Positions 1 through 11,803 of a DNA stretch of 64,000 nt are shown here, piece by piece. This stretch comes from Capitulum mitella (lineage: Eukaryota; Arthropoda; Thecostraca; Pollicipedomorpha; Pollicipedidae). The DNA is taken from positions 37,637,101 to 37,701,100 of the forward strand of contig CP099840.1 of assembly GCA_030062745.1 (NCBI GenBank). The letters are read 5' to 3'. The notes under the pieces were generated by a model. That model did not search any database. It was not told where the DNA came from and saw only the letters and a program-made list of their open reading frames with translations. How positions within the stretch are numbered: the first letter of the stretch is position 1; every line of letters begins with the position of its first letter. A program made the position numbers and the translations under genes.

Positions 1-3000
1 ACGTTGAACAACTTGAGGGTGTACAAGCTTTAAGGAACTGAGGTTAAAATTCGTCTCGCTAGATGGCAGTTAAATCTGTGTCTCAGGCTTTTCGTTAGCA
101 GTGCCCAACTTCTCTGCGTGTAACTACACATCGTGGTCACTATTCAATGACAATGCATCAGTGGCAAGAAACGTCAAACATATTGTATATTAATGATTGA
201 ATTATTTGTCCCTGATGGGATTCATTAATGAGAGAACTTGATTGCATAGCGGATATAACCTCTCTCTCTCTCTCTCTCTCTCTAATTTGGTCACTCAATC
301 ATTCGTTCACTCTCAGCGGTTCTCTCTCTACTTACCTGTTTTTCTCTGCAAATAAATTCCGTGCCAACCTATCGCCAGTCACGCTCCATACTTACTTCGG
401 CGTGTAAATTGCCGACGTGCGTTGGCCCACTGTCGCGCCAAGCCCAGCAGGTCTGTCGGTGTGAGTCTGGACAGCTCCCCCTCCCCCCCGCACGTTTCGC
501 CGGCAGTGGGCGGTGCCGGCCTCCCAGTTCCGTGCGTGCTGGTGTAAATTTAGCCCGTCCCTGGCGTCGTCACTCCCAGATCCAGGCGATACGCCCGACG
601 AAAGGCGGCAGACACGCCCGGCCAGATTCCGGAGCAGGCTGAGAAAAACTCCAGCGTCACGCGGAGTTTCTGGGTCGCGCACCTGCGACTGGTTGTGTCG
701 CCAGGCCTTTCAAGCAGAGACGTGCACGTTGTGAACAGGCGGAAATTCCTAGCATCAAGGAAAAAGATCCTCATCTCGTATCACGCCAAAACCATTCAAT
801 GTCAGCAAACCAATGAACATGTATCTCTATTCGTAATGTTTTCAAAACGCAGATTATACCGTTTGTCAACTTTTTCGAACTTAACAGATGCTTGTGAACT
901 CATCTTAGCATCTTCTGTGTACTTCAGTTCCCGAAATTCTGGTGAGTTCGGCGAGCCTGAACACTATTTTCGTGGTGTTTTACCGAGCCGAGTCATCATA
1001 CTCTTTAGAAAGTCACTACATGCCTTACGACACAGATTTAATGACTATTAGTCAAGGTTGAAAAGATCGGGCATACGTAGGCCAAGAATGCCCACCTATA
1101 GATTTCAGCTAAATAGAACACGGTTGCGGTGTAGGCTTCAGTTTTTTTAATAACCAAGCATTAACAATAGAATGGAAAACGTACTCAAAAGGTGCATGCA
1201 ATACAGCATGTAGGACTTTGCCTTGCCACGACAGCGTACTCCCCCGATTACATATTATGATCTCAGTGCGGCGAAACAGTTTTGTTTTGGCATACAATAC
1301 TCAGACCTTTTGTTGGCAGAATGGAAAGTGTAAAGATGGAACTCTACCCGCACCATTATCTCCCTTAGTTTTCTACCCAGCGTTCAGCCCGATATTCTTG
1401 GCATGGGACTGCTAGCTGGGCCATCACTCGTGCGCCAGAACCAAGCTGTAAATGTCGCTCCGAACCCGTCGCTGGATACTGTGTCCCCGTTGTGCTTCAG
1501 CTGGACAGCAGACTGCTGCTTTCATAGTGCCGAACGTTAACGGACGTTAACGCTGAAAAGACGCAGCCAGAAATGCATACCTGCCCACGGCATGGTGTTG
1601 AAGATACAAAAAGTGTTCAACAGTCCTGCTCGAGAGGATCCAACCCTGGATCTGCATCTGTTCACGAAGCTTTCGTACTTTATATAACAATGAAGTTGTG
1701 GGATTGCGATATACGAAAGGCTAATTAACTCTTCAAAATCAACAAACAACTGCAAAAAGTCCTGACTGTAATCACGCCCTGTATTCACCCCTGTAAGCGA
1801 GCGATATTCTTTAAAAAAAAAAAACGGTTGCCACTACCTCCTCTGCCGCTGATATTCCACCGAGTCTGAAACTGGACCATAGGCAGCACTAAATGCCTCC
1901 ACTGGACGCGTTATCTGAAACATAATGGCAGATCCAGAAATCTGCGGTGCTGATGAGGTGTCTGCTGCCTCCTTCCGTCACCGCAAGACAGCTTTTAATT
2001 CGGTAAGGGCGCGATTTGTTTCAAACTTTATCCAAATGCACCACTCCAAAGCTGGTTTCTGTTACGGACCTTCCACTGACGTGAGTTCTGAATCTGTTGG
2101 TGATTCGGCTCGATCCGGTTTTAGCAGCGATCCGATAGTCGCGTGATCAAAGCAAGCTGCTCGGCGGCTGCGGTCAAAACGATGGGTCATCTGAATAATG
2201 TGACAGGCTGCCTTGGAATATGCTTTCTGGATGATCCGGCAAATCATTCAAGAGGCGCGTTTGGACGTCATGTTGTTTTTGAAGTGACTCTAAATCAAGC
2301 CAAGTTATTCCGCCACGTTTCTCTCCGGTTTGATTGAAACAGTGAAGGGTGGGGCCAGCCCGCCATCTTGGGAAAAGCCAGGTGATTCTGAGGAGGCCAC
2401 AAGTCAGGAGGGGTACCGCAAGATTCTTATGCCTTGTAGCGTGCACAGAATGCGGCTAATCGTTGCTTATTAAGCACTGTTGAACGCATTCTTTGTCGGA
2501 ATGATAATCTGTTAAATCGGAACACAAGCTCGTGACCGAAACTCAGTTATGCTGTGGCCCTGATCTTGTCGTCCAGCAGGCCCCTGGTCCACTCCCGGAA
2601 ACAGCAACAGGCTAGGTTGATTGACTGTGTGGGCAATCCAGATTCAGCAGATGGAAGGATCTGCTGTGTCACGTTTGTCCAGCAGAACGATGGGCGCACA
2701 TTGTGGTGCATTGAGAGTGCATGATTCGCCATGCACGGAAGTTCTGCACACGCCCGTGCAGCGGTGCGCTTTTCCGCTGCAGATTCCGCCGTCCGCTCGG
2801 TGCTCAACCGCTGGGCGCAGATGTGAGCTGACAGACGGTGAGATTCCGCTGTACCCGCTGACATACATTGACATGTGTCTCTCCCATGATCGAATGTCTA
2901 GGGCACGTCGACTGCGTGATGTTGTGTTATCATCCACTATAGTTGTGCAACTTCCATGGGACGCTCTCATAGTCGTATGTTGCCGGAAGCCGCTACCCAG

Positions 3001-3159
3001 TTGCAAAGCTTGGCCCGTCACTTTCGTATATGTGCATGTTGACCGAGCTCACGTGGGCCCGCGCAGGCTCAGAAGGCTCCTCGTGAGCCAGGCTTGCTAA
3101 CTGATATCGCTGACAAGCATTCCCGAGCTGACTGGGAATAATTGCCGAGAGAAAAACAC
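1..3159. other. Gene-free stretch, mixed composition
   Basis: No coding region is supported here. Open frames are short, overlap on both strands and match no family I know. The stretch holds a (CT)n microsatellite near its left end, a moderately GC-rich part around 420-690 and an A12 run near 1,812. I see no transposon ends, RNA genes or regulatory elements that I can name. Confidence 0.6.
260..283. repeat. (CT)n microsatellite
   Basis: About twelve uninterrupted CT dinucleotides; plain slippage repeat. Confidence 0.95.
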
Positions 3160-4760
3160 ACGGCCGTTGCTGGCCAAAGCCGGGCCGGGCGCCGCCGGCG
3201 GCCCGCCAGCAGCCGGCCAGCGGCCCGCCAACCGCCGGCGCGGCCGCCCCGCCAGACCGCCTGCATTCTTGGCGGCCAAAATGGCTGTGCGCGAGTCGCA
3301 GCCGCCAGCGCGGCCGGCCGCTGGCGGCTGCGACTCGTCGGCCACAAAGGCCAGACGCACGCCGGCCGGCGGGTACCGGCCTGGCCGCCGCCACCCGCGG
3401 CCCCTTCTGCGAACCGCCGCCGCCGCCGCCGCTGCCGTCGGGCCCTGGAGGAGATGCGTTGGCTGAGCGAGGATGGAACGCCCAGGATGCTGGATTCGGC
3501 TCGCGTTTCGAGCAGAGCCGGACAGCGATCAAGTCCGCACGCCAGCTAAATTTACGGTCGCGTCAAAATCGGTTTGAAGTTGCCGCTCTAGATATTGATC
3601 TTACATGAGCGTTCAGCCATCCTGCAGACTGTTTATGCAGATGGGCTTTTCACACGTTTGCATAAGACTGCTATGTTTTTGCAGCTGTTTGGCTCCAGTT
3701 CGTCTACGAATACTGGAGGTACTTCTGCTCAAATAAACTTGCTTAAACTGGGACAAAAATATTCATTGAACTCAACCCATTTGAAGCCTCTCCAAACCAG
3801 CTCCCAAAAGCCAATGCCAAGCGCATTCAACGGGAACCACCAGTGCGAAAAACTAGAAACGTCAGCGGCCAAAATCCGCCAGTGTGCCTGACGCCGGAAA
3901 TTTCCTGCCGTCGGGGCGGCGCTTTTGTCCGGCTGGCGCGATTTGAAGACGCTCTCGGGTCCCGCTCGGCCCGGCGCCGCCGCCGCCGCCGCCGCGCTCG
4001 GCGTGCAGTATTGATCGTCCCAGCCGGTGGCCGGAAGCCGGCCGGCCGGCGGACGTCGGCAGTTTCCGACCGCACAATGGCCGCGCCGCGGCGCCGGCGA
4101 CTCCGGCCGCGCTTCCGGCTCTCCTGGGAGCGCTTCGAGAACGCTTCCGGTCGCCGGCCGACGCGGCCACGTGAGCGGCCGGGCCTCGTTTTTCCGCAAT
4201 TAAACGGCAGGTTTACGAGACTGGAAGCCCGGAGAGGACGGCCGGATTAAATCCGCAAGTTTTCCTCCTTTTCAAATCACAGCGCGGTTGCCTTGTTTTG
4301 GAGAGAGCCTCGCTCCGGGTACGACATTGTTTCCGTGGCTGGAGAGCGTTACACGACTGAACATTGCAGAAGAGAAAACCAGGCCGAACCCGACCGGCCA
4401 GTTCAGCGGGACCGGGCCATGCGTCACGCATAACGTCACCACACGCCTCGGGTCGGACGTGGAGCCGGGCCGGGTCACGTCCGCCGCCGTGACGGCCGCC
4501 CCTCTCCAGAGCGGGCAGCACTCTGCCGTGACGGCCGGCGGTCGGCCCACGAGATGAGAGCCGGCGCCGGACGCCTGCCATTCGGCCCCAGGCGCCGGCG
4601 CTGCTCAGTACTCGGCATGCTAATGCGGCGCCGAACGCGGGACGGTCCGGCCGGCGGCCGGCGGCCGAGCGGAGCCGGCTCCCACCGGCCGAGCCTGTCA
4701 GAGGCCATCTGTCGGCGGGCGACGCCCGGCCGGCCGGCAGAGGCCGAGACACCCAGAGCC
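3160..4760. other. Cluster of three GC-rich, CpG-dense blocks
   Basis: Three blocks (about 3,160-3,470, 3,890-4,240 and 4,380-4,760) consist mostly of CCGG, GCCGGC and CGCC words with abundant CpG. They alternate with more AT-rich sequence. The frames that stay open through them are rich in Arg, Ala, Pro and Gly on both strands, as expected from composition rather than coding. Such blocks behave like CpG islands and could be regulatory, but no nearby gene start is visible. The first block carries a perfect hairpin at 3,292-3,337. Confidence 0.6.
3292..3337. repeat. Perfect 19-bp-arm inverted repeat (hairpin)
   Basis: The arm cgagtcgcagccgccagcg at 3,292-3,310 is followed by an 8-nt GC-rich spacer and its exact reverse complement at 3,319-3,337. 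The spacer is itself nearly self-complementary, so a cruciform or RNA hairpin would be very stable. A 19/20 match to bases 3,293-3,312 occurs at 29,223-29,242, so the arm may belong to a dispersed repeat. Function is unknown. Confidence 0.9.
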
Positions 4761-5201
4761 GAATACCGGGAGCGGGAGACCCAGGCCCGAGTCAGAGCGG
4801 CAGAGCAGGAGCCGACACTGAGATCAGGAGACTCGGGTCCGAGTCAGAGCAAGAGGCTCAGAACCGATTACTAAGAGCGGGAGATCCGGGTCGTCATCGT
4901 CGTCAACGTCGGATCCGCGTCAGGAGTCGCGGGTCCGAGTCAGAGCACGACACTTGGAGCCGAGTACCGAGAGCAGGGGACTCGGATTCGAATACTGAGA
5001 GTCGGAGACTCGAACCTGATTTCTGAAAGTAGGGGATTCGGACCTGAGTCCTTAGAACAGGACTGTCGGACCCGACTTTTGGGAGTTGGAGACTCGGACA
5101 TGAGTCTTGAGAATAGGAGACTTGGACCCAACTGCTGGGAGCAGGAGACCCGGACACGACTACCGAGAGCAGGAGACTCAATCCGACTTCGACGTCATTG
5201 G
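4747..5201. repeat. Degenerate 28-bp minisatellite
   Basis: From about 4,950 to 5,173 at least eight consecutive units are exactly 28 bp long, each starting like agactcggacctgag and ending like gagagcagg. The units begin at 4,950, 4,978, 5,006, 5,034, 5,062, 5,090, 5,118 and 5,146. Less regular units extend the array left to about 4,747, and a half-matching last unit runs to 5,201. Divergence between units is substantial, so the array is old. The minus-strand frame through it (Ser/Pro-rich) is a product of the repeat. Confidence 0.85.
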
Positions 5202-5202
5202 T

Positions 5203-6210
5203 GATTACAGGATGACACATCGTATGGAGGAATATCGAATGGAAAAAACATCTAAAGCAAGATATGGAACGCAAAATACCAAACATGGTAAACATCGATA
5301 TGGATAAATACCGAATATTGAACGGTAAAAATATCGAATGACAACACATCGATCAGAAATGAATATTAAAAAGGGAAACATATCGGTCAACAAGATAACA
5401 AAAGGCAAGATATCAGACGTCAAAAAACTGAACACAAAACACGGAACAGAAATATCTAGTAGGATAAGCAGTAATGTATTATATAACAAATGGGTAAAAT
5501 ACCGACTAAAAAATATGGTGAACAATTAGAAACGAACCGGACAATTATTCCAGTACAAAAGCGTTGCAGGCAGGACATTTTTTGGTACAGTAATTAAAGT
5601 CGTGGGGTAAGACCGCTTGTCGTAGACAAAGATAAGCGATCTTTACCTCTCGACGTTACTTCATCTGAATTAACCTAATCTAACCCATACGGCAAACTGA
5701 TTTCTACGCCAACGGTAAACCGATTGCTGCGCCAACGAAAAACCGATTACTGCTCCTACGGCAAACCGATTATTAGGCTTACTGCAAAACGGTTACTATT
5801 CCTAGGACAACCTGACAACTTCGCCCACGGCAAACCGATTACTACGCCTAAGTCGAACCAAAGAAGTTGATCTTCGGTGGCCGTTACTGTACCACGCCTT
5901 CCGTTCCTTTGGTGGTGTTTTGTCCTTATATATTTTGTCATTTCTCTTTTAATTTTGGTCCATATTTTACCCATCTAGATTTTTGTTCGCTCTTTTTCTT
6001 TTTGATATTTTGATCCATCACATTTTTCCATTTCGATAGACATCCCCATTCGATATTTTTCCTTACTCAATAATTTCCCCTACGAGGTTTTCCCCGTCCG
6101 ATATTTGTCAGCTGATATTTGTCCAGTTCGATGTTTTGCGTTCTATGTTTTGCTTTCGATATTTTTTTTTTCATTCGATATTCCACTATAGGACATTTTG
6201 TCCGGTACGT
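5203..6210. mobile_element. Foldback-type element with long diverged inverted arms
   Basis: Two long arms (about 5,203-5,593 and 5,884-6,210) are diverged reverse complements. Anchors pair in order: ggaatatcgaatg at 5,229 with its complement at 6,172-6,184; tgggtaaaat at 5,491-5,500 with 5,964-5,973; ggtacagtaa at 5,584-5,593 with 5,884-5,893. The outermost 28 bases of each arm align without a gap (16/28). Arms contain many reiterated atatcgaa words, like the sub-repeated arms of Foldback elements. A possible 9-bp target duplication, gtca(t/a)tggt, lies at 5,194-5,202 and 6,211-6,219; 9 bp is the size expected for Foldback and MULE elements. The right arm is shorter through deletions. There is no transposase, so it is non-autonomous; another type of hairpin element is possible. 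Confidence 0.75.
5689..5849. repeat. 23-bp tandem repeat, seven units, in foldback loop
   Basis: Seven head-to-tail units of exactly 23 bp, consensus beginning acggcaaaccgattactacg. All seven keep the length while differing by substitutions. The array occupies most of the 290-bp spacer between the two inverted arms of the foldback element, so it is the element's loop. Confidence 0.9.
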
Positions 6211-8889
6211 GTCAATGGTCCACGTCACGAAACAGCATTCAGAAAAAGTCGTGCAGGCGTGGGTAAGACTGTGTTAAGGCCACTTCTCTCTCCATATTTT
6301 GGCAAGAATACTGGGCCATAATGAACGCGGGATTTTGAAACAGGGCTTTGTCAGGTGAAGTCGTGCGGCCACGAGACGTTTATCACGCAGGCTCCCTGGC
6401 TCGTTTTTCAGAGATATCGATTTTCACCGCTGCTAAGCTTGTAGCTGTTTGAAAATAAAATGATAACATCAGAACGTTGGTTGATCGGCGCAGCCTTCAC
6501 CTTACCATACCTTGCGTTACAGTGATAAAAACTTGATCATAAATCATTCGTTTAGCTAAAATAATCACGTGCATCCCGTCGCGTTTCATCTTTTGTTCCG
6601 ATCTGCGAGCCAGAAAATATGCTTAATTTAGCCAAATGAGTACTGCTTTAGAACTCCTGCGTCTGCAATCAAGAACCAGGAACGACGTCAAGCGTGCACG
6701 TAGCAAAGTCATCTATCGGAACCTCGAGGAGGCTCGGGAAATCGCAAGAATATTTCACGCTTCTTTTTCCGCATCCTTCCCTCACCCAATCTCATTTTTC
6801 ATTCTTTTCAGCCGTCAAATTACAGTGAAGCGTGATCATCGGACCATTCTGAGTCGGCTCTCGGCGCGGCCGCCGCCAGGCCTGTCCGATTATCGGCGCC
6901 GGCATCACCGGCCGTGCCCGATTATCGGGGCATGAGCGGCGACGGAGCGTGACGGAGATTCGGGCCACCGGTGGCGGGCAGCCGGCGGCGCAGCGGCCGG
7001 CGCGCGCCGCCACGTCCGTGAGAGAGGCCAGATTGGACGCTGTCCGGTCTCGGGATGGCATCTGGTGCGCTGAGCCAATCTGTCGGACGCTTGGGGAAGC
7101 TCGAATTGTTGGCAGATGATTGGTCTGAATACCTTGCCCCTGAAATGTTCTGTATGCGTGCTAGAAATGTTCTCTAGGCATGCAGGAGAGGCACAAGACG
7201 TAACACAAGTGCACACGTAAGGATACAGTTGAAGAAATAGCGTCCGTGTCAGGTTTTCTTCACATGGCAGAGTCACGTAACTTACAGTCGTCTCCAGGAT
7301 AGACTTGACGTTGCTCGCCTGTTCAGAGGTACCCTCGAAAGTTCTGCGACTGGCGAAGCGAAAAAGTCCCTCGTTCAGATGACACTTTTTGAGGGCGAAC
7401 TTACCCCAGTTAAAACTTTGGGCGTGAGTCGCTGTAACAAACTGACTGAGAGCCGCCGATCAGGAACGAGTATTTGCTAGAGCGAATGACCTCGAATTAA
7501 ATTAGTTTAACATCTGTTCAGACTGAGATCGCGTCTCGGCATAGTGATGTATCTTAATGAGAGGAACAATTTAATTTTCCTTCGAAATAAAGAACTCTGC
7601 CTCCTAGAAACAAGTAACTATAAGAACGAAATCAAATAACCAAATGCAAAGGAATTCAGCATGTGTTTAGCTATTTTCGACTCAATGATCCAGATGACTT
7701 TCGAAGTAAACGAGTTCAAGATCTCTGAACCATGACAGAGCAGATGCTTAGCTCAGTACTTGGGAACATATTCATAGCCGTATGGATCGGGAAAAATGGG
7801 ACAGTCCCGACACATGTTGAGCCCGTTTCTTCCACGAAATGTGATAGGGCTAATGTTACAAATCAGGCAAAATTAGGAAAGGCGTGATATCTCAGGCGGT
7901 TTCCGTTCCTAGGCTAGTGGATCTTCAGCCCTCTACGCTCGAAATCTTTCAATTTTTGGGGGAAAATCGCGAGCAAAAGGCATGTTGTAATTCGAATTAT
8001 CTGACCAATCTGATCTTCTTCATCTGATGAAATTGCTTTGCTTTGTACCGCAACCTCAGAAACCCCCGAAAGCAGCACTGTTGTAATGATGGCGCCTATA
8101 TGTGACATTATTTGTCCTTTATTTGGTCCATTGGTATTTCGGCCCACCCCAAATCTAGCCGACTAGCTATTCGTCTCCTTGGCAGGCAGGTCTGTCACCG
8201 CTGTAGTTCTCTCTGCGCTCCAGAGATGGCAGTGCAAGTAAATCGAACGCCTTCTAGCCGGGAGTTGGATCAGTTGTTTGTGGACGCACTAGAGGGGCTG
8301 ATTATTAATGCAAGACACGCGCTTAATACATCTTGAAAACAGAGCGCATTAACAGACACCGATATCATTCGTGCGCACGTTTACACGAAATGAACGACGG
8401 TGCACGTCGTGTTGCGTGCGTGAGGGGCTTATGTTGTGAACGCAGTACACATTTAATGAGGTGGTCCTCATGCAGAAACACGACTGTGCTTCACGTTAAG
8501 CCATTGGTGCTCTTGTTGTGCCCCAAAAACAAGTAGAACGACAGCGTGTTTAGTGGCAAGTGCGCTCTGTGCTGACCAGTGCATTCATCCCCATTTGTAA
8601 AGCTTTGGAGCCATGCCGGTCCACATGACATTTCAGCCGGATCATCTAACGACTTGTTTAAGTCGAGTTGGTCATAAAACGTCTGAAACTGTCTCGCTGA
8701 CTGCTGAATTACTGCCAATGCGCATTCGACGCCTCGTGAGGATTTCCGCACCGACGATGCGCAAGTTTTCAACGTGACCGAGAGACCCCCGTGACCAGGC
8801 GTGTCTGATCTCGAATCCTGGTCCCGACAGCGAAGAGCAGACTTCTGCCCGTGATATTCGATGTCAGCATCTGGTTCGATGGCGTAACC
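6211..8889. other. Gene-free stretch
   Basis: Mixed to AT-leaning sequence with one small GC-rich part near 6,850-7,030. No frame looks coding; the open frame from 6,636 has charged residues but no recognisable domain or splice context. No repeat, RNA gene or transposon end was recognised. Confidence 0.55.
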
Positions 8890-9830
8890 GCTGGCAACCC
8901 GAGAAAACAGGCGGCGCCGGCCGCCTCCGGGCACACATCGATCGCGCCACCGGTGACAAGGTCATCCGAGCCGTGGCACGGACGAGCCCCCGGCCGGCCG
9001 CCGCCGCCGGCAGGTCAGGCGGCGACCTTGGCGGCCGCGACAAGGTCATCGGCGGGCCGGGACCGGGCCCGGCGCTCAGCAGTTCCGTCACGCCGCACCA
9101 GTGATGGCGTCGCCACCGAGATAAATAAACTGTGTCCTGCTCAGCGTTCAGCGGAACGATGAGCTGTTTCAGCTGCTGACAGCGTGGTCCCAGACGGGCG
9201 CCGTGTGATGCCATCGGCTCGCGCTGCAAGGCAGGCCGAGGCTGCAGTTCTGCTGACGGCTGGCTGTTGATCACCGGATTAATGACCGTTGTTCTAATGT
9301 GGCTTGTTATAGAAACAGTTAAGTGGTTGAAAGCGGAGAAGGATAGAAAGAGGAGAATAGGTGAATGGTAAACAAGAGAATAAACGCAAAGGCAGACACT
9401 GGGGTTCCACGAGAGCACAGAAAGTAAGAACACAAGACAGGACGGAAAGTGGTGGGAAACATGGCAGAGGAAAGAGAGGGAGAGAGCGAAAAAGGAGTGA
9501 GGTACAGGACGAAAAAGGAATAGAGAGAGAAGGAGAAAGACAGAGGGAGAGAGAGAGAGAGCTGCCGTTTCTGGCCGGGCGCCGCGCTACTGCGACGTGG
9601 CAGCGTCCCGCGGCGTCAGGTTTCACCAGAGGGCCGCCCGCGACGCCCCCGGCAGAGGCAGCGGAGCGCCGCGCCGACCGCCGCCGGCACTTCCGACGGC
9701 GAAAATGGCGCCGAGGTGCGCCAGATTGCCCGTCGGCGCCGGCGGCCGGAGATGAATGGTGCCGGATTTTGCCGACGTCTGTTCGGGGCCGATGCATGTC
9801 GGCGGAATTAACAGTGGGGTGCATTGCCGA
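8890..9830. other. GC block / GA-rich tract / GC block sandwich
   Basis: A CpG-dense block (about 8,900-9,120) is followed, after 200 bp, by a GA-rich tract with many agag words (about 9,330-9,562), then directly by a second GC-rich block (about 9,565-9,780). The 194-codon open frame through the tract is Arg/Glu/Lys-rich because the DNA is purine-rich, and is not credible as a gene. The same pairing of GC block and purine tract recurs at 20.1, 37.7, 49.9 and 59.2 kb. Confidence 0.6.
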
Positions 9831-11444
9831 CTGGTCTGCTGCCTGCGGTGCACCGGCGATGAATCACGAATGTAATAGCCGCCAGTTTTGCACACAAAAA
9901 AGAATATGTGTATTCCAAGAGAAAATAATTCAAGGAACGGAGTGACGGGCGAGCAGTAAACGTCCGCACTGTCTCGTATTTTTGAACTCTTTTCCCAGAG
10001 GCTTTTCAGTTTTTGTAGCAGCTGCCCCACCCATTTTCTGAATTCTGGTAACACGACCAAACCCGTTCAGAAAACTATTCGTTAATTACTTCTTCCACGT
10101 CGGTGCTCTGTGGTTTGCAGTTTTACAGCCGGGGCTGACCGTGTTCCGCGGAAGAAGGGCTTATTGTTCGTACGAGCAGCCTGCGCGCCGGCCGGAAGAT
10201 TCTCCAGGTCAGGTCACTGACCTCCCGGAGGCGGCGTCGTCATCGACGAAGGCATGCAATGCCGCGCATGTCCCCACCTGCCTGTCCCTCTCGGTCAGCA
10301 TGGATATCGTGGTCTTCTCTCGCCTCGACCGACGAGTTCCGACATCGACCATTAGCTGCCGTTTATCGGGAGAATGGTTCCATTTCGTTTCTCGTCATGC
10401 CGGTGGCGGGTCCGCTGTACAAGTTGGCCAATTACGGCCGAGATAATCACTTCCAGCGTGTGACAGCCCTCGCGGCGTCTGCCGCCTGCTTTGGACCGAG
10501 ACAGCGGATAGGGACGGCGCCCCGGACGGTTCACCGACTCGCCAGCCTACTTTCTTGCATCCTTGGAGAGGGGAAAAAAGGGGGGGAGTAGGTGACGGTG
10601 GCAAACCCCAGCATATCTCCTGACGGTGACGGTGTAAACTTGCGACTGTGGAAAACGTCGTGACGAGGAGTGTTTGCCGCCGTCTTCATTCAGCTGAGAG
10701 TTGACAGAATCCTCACACTAAATCCAGAGGGTAAACAAACGTTTTGCTTCGTTTCCTCGTTCATCTGGACAGCACTGTTTGTGCTGGATGTCATGCCGCT
10801 AGGACCGGTCGGAATGGGGACTATCGGACCGTAACCAAACCACGCAAATCATGATGGCTTGCCTCAGTGGTCTATTCGGTAATTCAAGCTCCGATGTAAG
10901 CGTGCTTTCCGTCCATTGCGATTTTCCTGTTAGCCGGGTATCGTGCCGCCCTGGACACTCGAAACCACACCTTTTTGCCGCTTGGATTAGACGGAAAAAG
11001 AAACATGTGGTCTTTCCTGGCGTTGTACTGTTCCGTTGAATATGGTCTATCGCTTAAATCTTGTTTCATGCAAAAGCTCTGACGCTCTCATCCTTGCTTG
11101 AAAACCAAAAATGACGGAGACTAATTGCAGGCCATGCGATTCCCCACATTCACCAGTGCAGCTCCACCGAGCATTGACCGTACTCGGCAGTTCTATATGG
11201 TAAATTAAGGTCCCATGGTATAGGTCATGATGCTATCTCTGAGCTCATTATCCGGCCGCGGCGCTAACGTTGGCAGCAAATGACGTGCGGCCGTGACTGG
11301 AACCCGGCGATCGAGTGATAGGCTGTGGGCTGTTGATAACAGAGCCGTTGCTGCTCATTAAGTGATGGCTAGATTAAACGGCTAACTTGCAAGAGGTTAA
11401 TTGTGAATGTCCGGTCAGATATCCTAGCTGCGATCTTTGTCCCC

Positions 11445-11595
11445 TTCTTCTCCTCCCCTCCCCTCTCTTCCCTTCTCTCTCTTCTTTCCTCCCTCTCTCC
11501 TTCTTCTCCCTTCTCTCTCTTCCCTTCTCTCTTCCTCTCCCTTTCTTTCTTTCCTCCTCTCTCTCTCTCTCTCGGTTTTCTTCCCTCTCTTTTAC
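11445..11595. repeat. Pyrimidine-rich (TCTCC) tract
   Basis: About 150 nt of nearly pure C and T on the plus strand, built of cctct and ttctct words with no fixed period. The matching Lys/Arg/Glu-rich minus-strand frames are artefacts. Confidence 0.85.
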
Positions 11596-11759
11596 TAACA
11601 TGTAATAGAAATATGAGCATTATGCATGGATTATGCATGGATGGAACTTTGGGGTTTTGGGCCCGGGCTACCTCAATAATTTTGGATTTTTAACGTTCGA
11701 TCTATGGTGGTGTGTGGAAAACATCGCCTCAAAAGCATCAGAATTAATCGAAATTAGCT

Positions 11760-11803
11760 CTTGCCCCCTCCCCCATTATTTTTGCAAAGCTCTGCCCCTG
11801 GCA
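11760..11803 (-). mobile_element. Possible orphan terminus of a hAT-like element
   Basis: Read on the minus strand from about 11,803, the sequence starts caggggcagagc and passes through a T/A-rich word into a gggggagggggc run. This is the layout of many short animal DNA transposon ends. A weak 8-bp duplicate (gcatcatg against gcattatg at 11,617) is present, but no good partner terminus is seen. Confidence 0.25.

Noticed and set aside
5689-5849. Regular 23-bp repeats as a CRISPR array
   Set aside because: The units are contiguous without spacers, and the context is a eukaryotic foldback element.
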